Source: Jaltomata sinuosa (taxonomy: Eukaryota > Streptophyta > Magnoliopsida > Solanales > Solanaceae). From it: DNA of 64,000 nt. The position numbers and the translations under genes were made by a program. Below the pieces are notes generated by a model. That model worked only from the letters and a program-made list of their open reading frames with translations. It did not search any database and had not been told where the DNA came from. Below are positions 46,991 to 57,389 of this stretch, piece after piece (position 1 is the first letter of the stretch; every line of letters starts with the position of its first letter). The stretch covers positions 1 through 64,000 of the forward strand of contig QJPP01003546.1 of assembly GCA_003996215.1 (NCBI GenBank), read 5' to 3'.

Positions 46991-47029
46991 TGGTCTAATG
47001 GCTCAACGAGTGTGGTTGCAAACATTGGT

Positions 47030-47610
47030 TTAACTCTCTAATTCATGTCTTTCTTTAGAAATAAGATAAGAATTGGGTAAGGGTTCATTGGCAATAACTT
47101 GAAGAATTCTCCATTCATTGATTATGGCTAGAGATAGTATAATCTATTTAAGTATTTGTTGGTTGGATAATTGTGAAAAACCTTGGTGTTTAAGAAAACC
47201 GAAGGTATAGATGTTTGTGGGTTGAAAAACCATTAGGATAAGCTAGACCAATACTACCCACAGTCTAATCAAATCAGAAATAATTTCTAAATCCCTATTG
47301 TAGTTGCCAACCCCATATATGCACATCCCTAGGATTCCATAACTTGTTACAAATCTTGCTTGAAATCTTTGTGACCAAATTACAAGGTAATTTCTACTTT
47401 TCATGTATCCCCCATTTTTATTTACTAAATTTGCAAGCAAATAGTGAATGGTTATACTTGACGGGTTAAAGTTATTATTCTATTCCCTGTGGGATCAACC
47501 CCTACTCTTGTATGATAATTATACTAGTGACGATCGTGTATACTTCTCTTAATTGAGGAATGGATTTGGACGTCATCAAGTTGGTGCAAAGATGGTGCAC
47601 ATGACCAACT
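47030..47610 (+). repeat. LTR-like debris, Athila/Tat or related
   Basis: No gene. 'ctattccctgtgggatcaaccc' near 47480 is the boundary-type motif seen in H1 (in the other orientation). Boundaries and family are uncertain. Confidence 0.4.
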
Positions 47611-47619
47611 TGAAAACCA

Positions 47620-47960
47620 GTGTATGAAATGTTTATTTGTTAATGACTTTGGTAAATACATCAACTAGTTATTTTTATGATGATACATAGAACAAGTTCA
47701 AGATACCACTTGTAACGTTTTTATTAATGAAGTGTCAATCAATTTTTACATGCTTTTTCTGGTCATGTTAGACTACATTTTGAGCTATACGAATTGCAGC
47801 CTTGTTGTCACAATACAAGGAAATTTCCCTTTTTAGAGAATCCTAGTTCCTATAGTACCTTTTGTAGCCACAAAAGTTCACAAACACAATAGGCCATAGC
47901 TCTATGCCTCCGCACTTGATCTAGCAACTAATCTTCGATTCATACTTTCCAAGAGACCAA
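47620..47960 (-). pseudogene. Ty1/copia RNase H fragment
   Basis: The minus strand reads LYCDNKAAIRIAQNVV, then KKHVKID*HFI and LVDVFTKVINK. This is the typical copia RNase H end (CDN, HERTKHIEVDCHF, ADIFTK). In-frame stops replace at least a Cys and others. A remnant with no LTR nearby. Confidence 0.82.
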
Positions 47961-48063
47961 TTTTCTACGTATGAGTGTACAATAATGGAATGTATATCAT
48001 CTTTCATCTAGAGATTTAGCCTAATTCACATTTGTAAAAGCTTCTATTTAGCAATGACCATGT

Positions 48064-48215
48064 GTCACGACCCCAATTATGATAAGTCATGCAGGCACCT
48101 ACTCATTGCTAACTCAATTTAGTAGAACCCCTTATTTACCCGACCCTATTTAAGCAGAAGTCTTTTAAAATGATTTCAAATGATAATAACTATAATAATA
48201 ACTAAAATTTTCAAA
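48064..48215 (-). repeat. Gypsy LTR end fragment
   Basis: TGTCACGACCCCAATTATGA, then 'aagtcatgcaggcacctac', matches in form the outer end of L2 at 62350 ('tgtcacgatctaatttctca...tgatggcacctac'). Only about 150 bp. The next ~90 bp (48216-48307) include 'gaaaggatcttcctcgc', identical to part of C's gag at 45888, and are otherwise unassigned. Confidence 0.6.
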
Positions 48216-48307
48216 GTGAAAGGATCTTCCTCGCATTAAGGAGAAGGGAAATAACCTCAACGAGATTAATTCTTGGTTGATGTTGATTATATTAAATGGT
48301 TGGAAAA

Positions 48308-48918
48308 TGATACGATCACGGTTAGCTTAGAGCATAATTGGAGGGTCTTTCACATATGGATGATAGTTTGGATTCCTGAGGAAGCCATGGAGAAATAAAT
48401 ATACAAGGTCATGGGCGATCAAGATGCCATTTGGGCAATCAAGAAGGGCCTTTGTGGGTTATTTCTAAAATAGTCACTTTTGGGCTATTTTTGTAATAGG
48501 TTATTTGTGTAAAGGCAATAACTATAAATAGTTGCCTTAGCCATTTTTATAATGAGATTTTTAATGATTGAGTTGTCTTGAATAGACTTGATATTTTTAG
48601 GTTAGGATATTGATTGGGTTTAATTCCAATTATTAGTTTAGAATGAGTGATTAGGGTGGATTCCCGAATTGCTTGTGTTATCTTCTTTGCTTAATTGATT
48701 ATCGAGTTATCATCTTGTGGATTCAATTTTGTTTCTCATGCATTTAATTGAGTTCTGTTCTTCCTTGGTTGATTGTTGATTCAATTAGCCTTTCTTTCTT
48801 CTATTCTCATCTTAATTTTTTCTAATTCTCATCTTAATTTCTCCACTATCTTTATTTTGTGTTGTTGAATTTTATATTTCCGGTATCGATTTTAGTCACT
48901 CGATTGAGATCGTTATCA
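48308..48918 (+). repeat. A4 5' LTR
   Basis: 611 bp, TGATACGATCACGG to GATCGTTATCA. Confidence 0.92.
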
Positions 48919-48921
48919 TCT

Positions 48922-48933
48922 TGGTATCAGAGC
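48922..48933 (+). other. A4 primer binding site
   Basis: TGGTATCAGAGC, exact match, three bases after the LTR. Confidence 0.93.
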
Positions 48934-49689
48934 TTAGGTTTTAAGAGTTGTTCCATCAATTCTTAGGTCTTAGGTTCATAAATTTAAAAAATGAAAAAAT
49001 TCGTCCAAAACAAAACTGAATTTTTTTAATGTTTGATTTGTTATTTTTGACACTAGATTCGTATTCTCTAGTACTTTTTGAGTCTAAATCCAAGATTTCA
49101 AGTGACTTTGAGTTGTAGAGAAGATTCTACCATTAAAGGAGCTTGAAGGTTTGAAAACTTGTAAATGGGTCTTGAAGATTAGGAGAGATTTGAGCTAGAA
49201 AAAGTATTGGGATTTGTTCTCTAGCTTAAGATGAATTTTCTCCTAAAATTTGACACGATTTCGAGTTGAGTTGGAGGTATTTCAAAATTTCACCATTGTT
49301 GAGCTTGAAAAAGCTGAAGTGGGTTTGTTCTTTGAGGCTAAATTAGAGCTTGAAAAGTATTGGGGTTTGTTCTCTATATAGCAAGGGGAGCCTAAATCTC
49401 AAATTTCGTGAAATTTGGAGCTAAAACAAAGAAGTTATGAAGATTTGAAGTTCACTTGTTCATGATGTTCTTCATAGCTTGAAGATGGACAAAATGGGTT
49501 TATTTTTGACTTGAAATTGAGGGCTAAAAATTATTGGGGTTTATTCGTGGTGTTGAAAGGAGCTCGTGTTTAAAATTTGGGAAAGAAGCCATAGAAGGTG
49601 AGTTGAGAGTTCACATAAAGAGTGGCGTGAGGATTTTATTACTAACTTGTTTGCTAGTTTTGTAGGTACAAAAAGAGCTATAAGGAAGT
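48934..49689 (+). other. A4 leader, shortened, with predicted intron
   Basis: Matches A5's leader up to 'gtgtttaaaattt' (49578), then jumps to 'gggaaagaagcc', skipping the segment that in A5 holds the GC-rich module and the 'caagaaaccgtt' type tail. The predicted intron is 49598-49665 (68 nt, TACTAAC). No gene. Confidence 0.82.
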
Positions 49690-51686
49690 ATGTCCTCTAT
49701 AGCTTTGGATCCTTATGATGATGAAATGGGACACTATGCTTGTAGCAATGGAGGCTATGAGTATGATGATGATGGGGATTGTGGAGGCTATGATAATAGC
49801 CATGATCTTGAGCCATGTGGTGATGAGAACTACTACTTTGGAGATGGATATGAAATGAATGGGACTTATGGCCCTTATCATGTACATGAAGGAGTAGAAG
49901 TATCTTATGATGAATTCAATAGTGAAGATGAAGGGTATGGGGGTTCTCATATTAACCACCATGGTGATGAAGATGATATGAGGTATGATGCTTTCTCCCA
50001 TATATCTTATGAATCCTTTGAGGAAGATTGTGATAGAAGGGGATGTTGTGAAGGTGAATTATCTTCCTTGTCTTGTGCTACTTCCTATCCTAGTCGAGGG
50101 GGTATAGATGTGTGGATGAAACCAATTCGAAGACGTCGTGTGGACCATAGGGAAAAAACATTCTCTACTTCTTGTAATCCACGAACTTATGCTTCTTATC
50201 CTAATTTCAATGTGTCTTATTCACAATATGGAAATGGTGTTGGAGGTAGGATGGAAGGATCAATAGGCCATGAAAGTTAGAGTGAAATCAAATGAGCCCC
50301 TTCCGGTGAGGGATATTGAATATTTAAGAATTAAAGAATTAGGGGATTCCATACAAAGAGGAGTTGACAAGGTCATCCAATGGGTTGTCAATCTTAAGCC
50401 CGAGGAGTTACAAAAGATGTTGAAGAAAGGCACTCCTCGTGAAGATTAACCTAAGGAGTTGCCATTGGGAGCAAGGCAAGCTACTCTTTGTGATTCTAGC
50501 ACTAAGGAGTTGAACATGGAAGTCAAAACATCCACACCTTGTGCACCAAAGTGGAAGCTTGAAGTGAAAGGATCATCTAACCCTTCACAAGGGATACTTG
50601 GCACTTGTCCAAATTCCAATGAAATTGAGAGACAAAAGATTGAGAGGAGTAAGGGTGTGATAAGTGACAACTCTAGAGTGGAAAAAGGAGAGGTTGTGTG
50701 GAGTGATGTTAACTCATGTAAGTTTTCTTGTTTCTCTAGTTGTCTTGATACTTGTGCAGGTATTCTTAGAAGCAAGCCTAGCAAAGCACCTCAAAATATG
50801 GAGAATCAAGAGGTGTTAAAAAGCTTTCCAAATGAGCATTTGTGCTTCAATGTTGGAAACCAAGGTGAAGACAATCATTCATATTAGCTACGAGGTAACA
50901 AAGCTAAACCTTACACTTTATTGAAAGTAAAAGATCATTGTATGGCTAGTAGCCAATTGAGTGTAAGTGATAGCTTGTATATGTGTGAGCTTAAACAACC
51001 TTTACCTTGTGATGATCTTGATGACACCTTATTGCATGATGATGATGACATTGTTGTGAGTGCCCAAACACTAGTTGATCCTATAGATGACTTGATTGAT
51101 TCTTCTAGTAAGATCAATTTGAGTCCATCTAGTGTTAGCACTTATGACTTGAGTGAAAATATATTGTCATGTAATGGGGGTAGTCAAATGCTAGTTGGCT
51201 ATAATGATGGTAATCATGTGTGTGATTCTTTTGGGCTTGATATGCTATCAACTAGTGTTCATTGTGGTGTTGACCAACTTGCTTGTAATGATGACCTACT
51301 AATTGAGGAGTTGTATGATGTGATAAATAAACCTCAATTTAGTGATGGTAATGATATAGTTGGTCATGTAGTTAGTCAGGTAGGATCTTTACTTAGAGGT
51401 GATGATTTCTTAGGTGTTGATTCTATTTCTTATTCTTGTCATGAGGATCTTGAGGTAGAGTATGAACTTAGGGATAATCTCTTATCCAATGATGACATGA
51501 CTAATGTGAATGATGAAGATAGTAGTGCGTCTTATAATGTTAGAAGTGTAGCCACCCTTTAAGGCTATCAATTGTTTGAAAATCCACTATGGTATGATGA
51601 CACACTTTCCAAAAATGGAACTCTTTTCTTGAAAGATGATAGTACGTCTATCAGAGAGGTTAGTAGTCAAAAGGAAAGAGGTGAAT
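49690..51686 (+). pseudogene. A4 ORF, first part
   Basis: ATG at 49690 (MSSIALDPYDDEMGHYAC). The N-terminal Y domain matches A5 closely. Breaks: an inserted base creates TAG at 50278; TAA at 50446 (GAA in A5); loss of the 'gagagggttgtcacaa' stretch near 50708; TAG at 50885 (GAG); TAA at 51560 (GAA). It ends at TGAAT (51682-51686), where A5 entered. Confidence 0.86.
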
Positions 51687-52296
51687 TGATACGATCTTGG
51701 TTAGCTTGGAGCATAATTGGAGGGGCTTCTACATATGGATGGTAGCTTGGAGCCTGGAGGAAGCTATGGAGCAAGAAATACACAAGGCCATGGGTGATCA
51801 AGATATCGTTTGAGCAATCAAGAAGGGCCCTTGTGGGTTATTTCCAAAATAGTCACTTTTGGGCTATTTTTGTAATAGGCTATTTGTGTAAAGGCAATAA
51901 CTATAAATAGTTGCCTTAGCCATTTTAATACTTAGATTTTTGATGATTGAATTGTCTTGAATAGACTTGATATTTTAGGTTAGGATATTGATTGAGTTCA
52001 ATTCCAATTATTAGTTTAGAATGAGTGATTAGGGTGGATTCCTGAATTGCTTGTGTTATCTTCTTTGCTTAATTGATCATTGAGTTATCATCTTGTGGAT
52101 TCAATTTGGTTTCTCATGCATTTGATTGAGTTCTCTTCTCCCTTGATTGATTGTTGATTCAATTAGTCTTTCTTTCTTCTATTCTCATCTCAATTTCTTC
52201 TAATTCTCATCTTAATTTCTCCACTATCTTTATTTGGTGTTGTTGAATTTTGTATTTTCGGTATCGATTTTAGTCACTCGATTGAGATCGTTATCA
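51687..52296 (+). repeat. A5 5' LTR
   Basis: 610 bp, TGATACGATCTTGG to GATCGTTATCA. Confidence 0.93.
51891..51917 (+). promoter_or_regulatory. A-family LTR core promoter: TATA box inside an inverted repeat
   Basis: TATAAATA (51902-51909) lies between complementary arms AAGGCAA (51891-51897) and TTGCCTT (51911-51917). The same element is present in every A LTR in the window. Promoter function is inferred from the TATA match and its position in the LTR. Confidence 0.6.
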
Positions 52297-52299
52297 TCT

Positions 52300-52311
52300 T
52301 GGTATCAAAGC
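52300..52311 (+). other. A5 primer binding site
   Basis: TGGTATCAAAGC, three bases after the LTR; G-to-A variant of the initiator tRNA-Met complement. Confidence 0.88.
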
Positions 52312-53786
52312 TTAGGTTTTAAGAGTTGTTTCATCAATTCTTAGGTCTTAGGTTCATAAATTTGAAAAAAAAAATGTCCAAAAAAAATAAAAAAAAATAA
52401 AAAACCGAAATTTTTTGTGTTTGATTTGTTATTTTTGACACTAGATTCGTATTCTCTAGTGTTTTTTGAGTCTAAATCCAAGATTTCAAGTGATTTTGAG
52501 TTGTAGAGAAGATTCTACCATTAAAGGAGCTTCAAGGTTTGAAAACTTGAAAATGAGTCTTGAAGATTAGGAGAGATTCGAGCTAAAAAAAGTATTGAGA
52601 TTTGTTTTCTAGCTTTAGATGAAGTTTCTCCTAAAATTTGAGATGATTTCGAGTTGATTTGGAGGTATTTCAAAATTTCACCATTGTTGAGCTTGAAAAA
52701 GCTTGAAGAAGGTGAAGTGGGTTTGTTCTTTGAGGCTAAATTGGAGCTTGAAAAGTATTGGAGTTTGTTCTCTATAGCAGAGGGAGCCTAAATCTCAAAT
52801 TTCATGAAATTTGGAGCTAAAACAAAGAAGTTATGAAGATTTGAAGTTGACTTGTTCATTATGTTCTTCATAGCTTGAAGATGGAGAAAATGGGTTTATT
52901 TTTTACTTGAAATTGAGGGCAAAAAATTATTGGGGTTTATTCGTGGTGTTGAAAGGAGCTCGTGTTTAAAATTTAGTGAAGATCGAAGTTAAATTGAGTG
53001 TGTTATGAATTTTTAAAATTTATCAATGTTCTTGGTGTTCTTCATGTGTTCTTGGTGTTCTTGAAGAAGAAGAAGTCAAAGGTACATTTGATTCAATTTT
53101 CTCAAGTCAAAGTTGGTCAAAGGTGTTTGTTGGGTCCACAAGTGGAATTTCAAAAAAAAATAATTGAAAGTCCACGTGGCTGCCACGTCAGCTGCCACGC
53201 AGTAGCCAACTCAGCAACAACACAACAGCCTTGTCAGCCACCGAGCCCAGTCACGCCACGTGGCGCGTGTGGCCCAATTTCAGAGACCATCAGATTGGGT
53301 CTCTCAGAACTTTTCTGATTGTCAGATTTGGTCCATTTCTTCTCCTACACTTATTTTTCTTCCATTTCTCTACTAATTAACAACTAATTAACATCTTTAA
53401 TTACTTGTTAACTAGTTTTAAATCTCTTTGATTCTTAAAATTAAGCAACATATGTAACCTTTCTACTTTTGTTACTTAGTTTTCTTTGAGTCCATTTTTT
53501 TTTCTTGTGCGTTTCTTTGTGTGCTTTTCTCATTTTATTTCGTAGTTAATTTCTTGATTCAAGTCCTTTTAGTTTTATTTGAGTCGTCCTTCTTTCAAGA
53601 GTCACAAGGATTCATTCCTCCACAAGGATAGATAACCTTGAATTGATTGAGCAAAATTAGTAACACTATCAATTTGGGAAAGAAGCCATAGAAGGTGAGT
53701 TGAGAGTTCACATAAAGAGTGGTGTGAGGATTTTATTACTAACTTGTTTGCTAGTTTTGTAGGTACAAAAAGACCTATAAGGAAGT
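52312..53786 (+). other. A5 leader with GC-rich module and predicted intron
   Basis: No credible gene. A GC-rich module at about 53165-53300, with repeated 'gccacgt'/'cacgtgg' motifs, lies between a 'gggtccacaagtggaattt' block and a 'tttctctactaattaacaac' block shared with A3 and B2. Predicted intron 53695-53762: AAG|GTGAGT, TACTAAC at 53737-53743, TTTTGTAG|GT; 68 nt. Confidence 0.8.
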
Positions 53787-56392
53787 ATGTCCTCTATAGC
53801 TTCGGATCCTTATGATGATGAAATGGGAAACTATGCTTGTAGCAATGGAGGCTATGAGTATGATGATGATGGGGATTGTGGAGGCTATGATAATAGACAT
53901 GATCTTGAGTCATGTGGTGATGAGAACTACTACTTTGGAGATGGATATGAAATGAATGGGGCTTATGGCCCTTATCATGAACATGAAGGAGTAGAAGTAT
54001 CTTATGATGAATTCGATAGTGAAGATGAAGGGTATGGGGGTTATCAAATTACCCACCATGGTGATGAAGATGATATGAGGTATGATGCTTTCTCCCATAT
54101 ATCTTATGAATCCTTTGAGGAAGATTGTGATAGAAGGGGATGTTGTGAAGGTGAATTATCTTCCTTGTCTTGTGCTACTTCCTATCCTAGTCGAGGGGGT
54201 ATAGATGTGTGGATGAAACTAATTCGAAGACGTTGTGTGGACCATAGGGAAAGAACGTTCTCTACTTTTTGTAATCCAAGAACTTATGCTTCTTATCCTA
54301 ATTTCAATGTGTCTTATTCGCAATATGGAAATGGTGTTGGAGGTAGGATGGAAGGATCAATAGGCTATGAAAGTAGAGTGAAATCAAATGAGCCCCTTCC
54401 GGTGAGGTATCTTGAATCTTTAAGAATTAAAGAATTAGGGGATGCCATACAAAGAGGAGTTGACAAGGTCATCCGATGGGTTGCCAATCTTAAGCCCGAG
54501 GAGTTACAAAAGATGTTGAAGAAAGTCACTCCTCGTGAAGATGAATCTAAGGAGTTGCCATTGGGAGCAAGGCAAGCTACTCCTTGTGATTCTAGCACTA
54601 AGGAGTTGAACATGGAAGTCAAAACATCCACACCTTGTGCACCAAAGTGGAAGCTTGAAGTGAAAGGATCATCTAACCCTTCACAAGGGATACTTGGCAC
54701 TTGTCCGAATTCCAATGAAATTGAGAGACAAAAGATTGAGAGGAGTAAGGTTGTGATAAGTGACAACTCTAGAGTGGAAAAAGGAGAGGTTGTGTGGAGT
54801 GACGTGAGAGGGTTGTCACAATCTTATCCTAACTCATGTAACTTTTCTTGTTTCTCTAGTTGTCTTGATACTTGTGCAGGTATTCTTGGAAGCAAGCCTA
54901 GCAAATCACCTCAAAATGTGGTGAATCAAGAGGTGTTAAAAAGATTTCCAAAGGAGCATTTGTTCTTCAATGTTGGAAACCAATGTGAAGACAATTATTC
55001 ATATGAGCTACGAGGTAACAAAGCTAAACCTTACACTTTATTGAAAGTAAAAGATCATTGTATGGCTAGTAGCCAATTGAGTGTAAGTGATAGCTTATAT
55101 ATGTGTGAGCTTAAAGAGACTTTACCTTGTGATGATCTTGATGACACCTTGTTGCATGATGATGATGCCATTGTTGTGAGTGCCCAAACAGTAGTTGATC
55201 CTATAAATGACTTGATTGATTCTTCTAGTAAGATCAGTTTGAGTCCATCTAGTGTTAGCACTTGTGACTTGAGTGAAAATGTATTGTCATGTAATGGGGG
55301 TAGTAAAATGCTAGTTGGCTATAATGATGGTAATCATGTGTGTGATTCTTTTGAGCTTGATATGCTATCAACTAGTGTTCATTGTGGTGTTGACCAACTT
55401 GCTTGTAATGATGACCTACTAATTGAGGAGTTGTGTGATGTGATAAATGAACCTCAATTTAGTAATGGTAATGATATAGTTGGTCATGTAGTTAGTCATG
55501 TAGGATCTTTACTTAGAGGTGATGATTCCTTGAGTGTTGATTCCATTTCTAATTCTTGTCATGAGGATTTTGAGGTGGAGTATGTTTTTAAGGATAATCC
55601 ATTGTTTGAGCTTGACATGACTAATGAAGATGAAATGCATAGTGATGTGTTTTGGCATGATGGAAGTGTAGCCCCTCTTGAAGGCTACAAAGTGATTGAG
55701 AATCCACTATGGTATGATGACACACTTTCCAAAGACGAAACTCTCTTCTTGAAAGATGATAGTACGTCTATTGGAGGGGTTAGTGGACAAAAGGAAAGGG
55801 GTGTATGTTCTCTAATGACCCCTTCATTCTTGTGTGACCCCACTCTTGATCAAGGTCTTAATGCTTGTGGATCAAAGGGTGATTCTATATGTGGGCACAC
55901 CTTGGATGAAGTTCATTTAAGTAACACCTTTCTCTACTACCTCTTTGCATATGATGATGTCCATGTTTGTATGGGATTTGTTTTATATAGAGGTAGGGGT
56001 TTGTTGGTCCATTTGCCTTAATGACCAAACTATGTGGGCCTTTTATGTCTTTGACCCCAGTAAACACTCATGGGTGTTTGAACTAATGGAGACACCACAT
56101 TTGGTATGGTCTTATGGGGGAATAGGGAAGCAATTGTGTCTTAGGACCTTTGCGGTTTCTTTGTTCCATGATATTTCTCATAGCCGGATCCTTTGTATGT
56201 TCTACAATGCATTGCTCTTATTTGACACAAAAGATAGTTGGTTGTATTTTAAATGTGTACCTCCTTGGCAAGTTGGTATGATTGATAACCCGTGTGCTAA
56301 CCCTCATGCTATGAGGATATGTTTGTTGTTTATCCTTCTTATGTTTTCGCAAGGTTCGGATTCGAGGTCGAATCCTTTTGAAGAAGGGGAGA
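53787..56392 (+). pseudogene. A5 ORF: Y-X protein, one 5-bp deletion
   Basis: ATG at 53787, 25 nt after the predicted acceptor; open for 744 codons. Residues ~1-120 are acidic and rich in Asp/Tyr/Gly/Glu. A basic patch follows (IRRRCVDHRER, ~155), then a helical LRIKELGDAIQRGVDKVIRW (~215), a Cys/Ser-rich middle with APKWKLEVKG (~290), and acidic CDDLDDTLLHDDDAIV (~460). The C-terminal X block begins at NTFLYYLFAYDD (~713). At about 56005 'tttgttgg' replaces 'tttcttgggttgg' (5 bp lost). The rest of X continues in another frame (FYVFDPSKHSWVF, VWSYGGIGKQLCL) to DSRSNPFEEGE over the PPT. Intact length would be about 870 residues. Unrecognised apart from homology to the end of B's ORF. Confidence 0.88.
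56379..56392 (+). other. A5 polypurine tract
   Basis: TGAAGAAGGGGAGA before TGATACGATC. Confidence 0.85.
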
Positions 56393-57002
56393 TGATACGA
56401 TCTTGGTTAGCTTGGAGCATAATTGGAGGGGCTTCTACATATGGATGGTAGCTTGGAGCCTGGAGGAAGATATGGAGCAAGAAATACACAAGGCCATGGG
56501 TGATCAAGATACCGTTTGCACAATCAAGAAGGGCCCTTGTGGGTTATTTCCAAAATAGTCACTTTTGGGCTATTTTTGTAATAGGCTATTTATGTAAAGG
56601 CAATAACTATAAATAGTTGCCTTAGCCATTTTCATACTTAGATTTTTGATGATTGAATTGTCTTGAATAGACTTGATATTTTAGGTTAGGATATTGATTG
56701 GGTTCAATTCCAATTATTAGTTTAGAATGAGTGATTAGGGTAGATTCCTGAATTGCTTGTGTTATCTTCTTTGCTTAATTGATCATCGAGTTATCATCTT
56801 GTGGATTCAATTTGGTTTCTCATGCATTTGATTGAGTTCTCTTCTCCCTTGGTTGATTGTTGATTCAATTAGCCTTTCTTTCTTCTATTCTCATCTCAAT
56901 TTCTTCTAATTCTCATCTTAATTTCTCCACTATCTTTATTTGGTGTTATTGAATTCTGTATTTTCGGTATCAATTTTAGTCACTCGATTGAGATCGTTAT
57001 CA
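56393..57002 (+). repeat. A5 3' LTR
   Basis: 610 bp, TGATACGATCTTGG to GATCGTTATCA, then the TSD TGTAT. Confidence 0.93.
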
Positions 57003-57389
57003 TGTATGTTCTCTAATGACCCCTTCATTCTTGTGTGACCCCATTCTTTATCAAGGTCTTAATGCTTATGGATCAAAGGGTGATTCTATATGTGGGAAAA
57101 CCTTGAATGAAGTTCATTTAAGTAACACCTTTCTTTACTACCTCTTTGCATATGATGAAGTCCATGTATGTATGGAATTTTTTTTATATAGAGGTAGGAG
57201 TTTCTTGGGTTGGTCCATTTGGTTTTGTGATCAAACTATGTGGGTTTTTCATATATTTGACCCCGGTAAATCCTCGTGGTTGTTTGAACCCTCTTTATTT
57301 CATGCTATGAGGATATGTTTGTTGTTTATCCTTCTTATGTTTTCGCAAGGTTCGGATTCGAGGTCGAATCCTTTTGAAGAAGGGGAGGA
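57003..57389 (+). pseudogene. A4 ORF, last part, with internal deletion
   Basis: Resumes at TGTATGTTC (VCSLMTPSFLCDPI) and includes NTFLYYLFAYDEVHVCMEF and FDPGKSSWLFEPS. It then jumps directly to FHAMRICLLFILL, skipping the VWSYGGIGKQLCL part of X (about 220 bp). It ends DSRSNPFEEGEDD at the PPT (57376-57389). Confidence 0.87.

Larger units (their letters stand above)
43159..47025 (+). mobile_element. Element C: decayed gypsy element related to E
   Basis: Order: 5' LTR, exact PBS, leader, predicted intron, gag, zinc knuckle and protease, then an abrupt end in the protease/RT interval near 47025. The coding part aligns with E (PKYVITQFEGYASTWWE, CFRCQGRGHIASEC, LIIDSGSCTNVV). Its LTR shares blocks with the B LTR. 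RT, RNase H, integrase and 3' LTR are absent. Many stops show an old copy. Confidence 0.85.
51687..57002 (+). mobile_element. A5: best-preserved A-family element, nested in A4
   Basis: 610-bp LTRs at 51687-52296 and 56393-57002. The TSD is TGAAT on the left and TGTAT on the right; the right form matches the intact target in A5's own ORF, so one base has since mutated. PBS, 1.5-kb leader, predicted intron, long ORF and PPT are all present. A single 5-bp deletion is the only obvious break in the ORF. No gag, protease, RT or integrase motif is found in its 5.3 kb. Confidence 0.93.

Noticed and set aside
52997..53318. 106-codon ORF in A5's leader
   Set aside because: Spans the junction of AT-rich leader and the variable GC-rich module; not conserved in A1, A2, A3 or A4.
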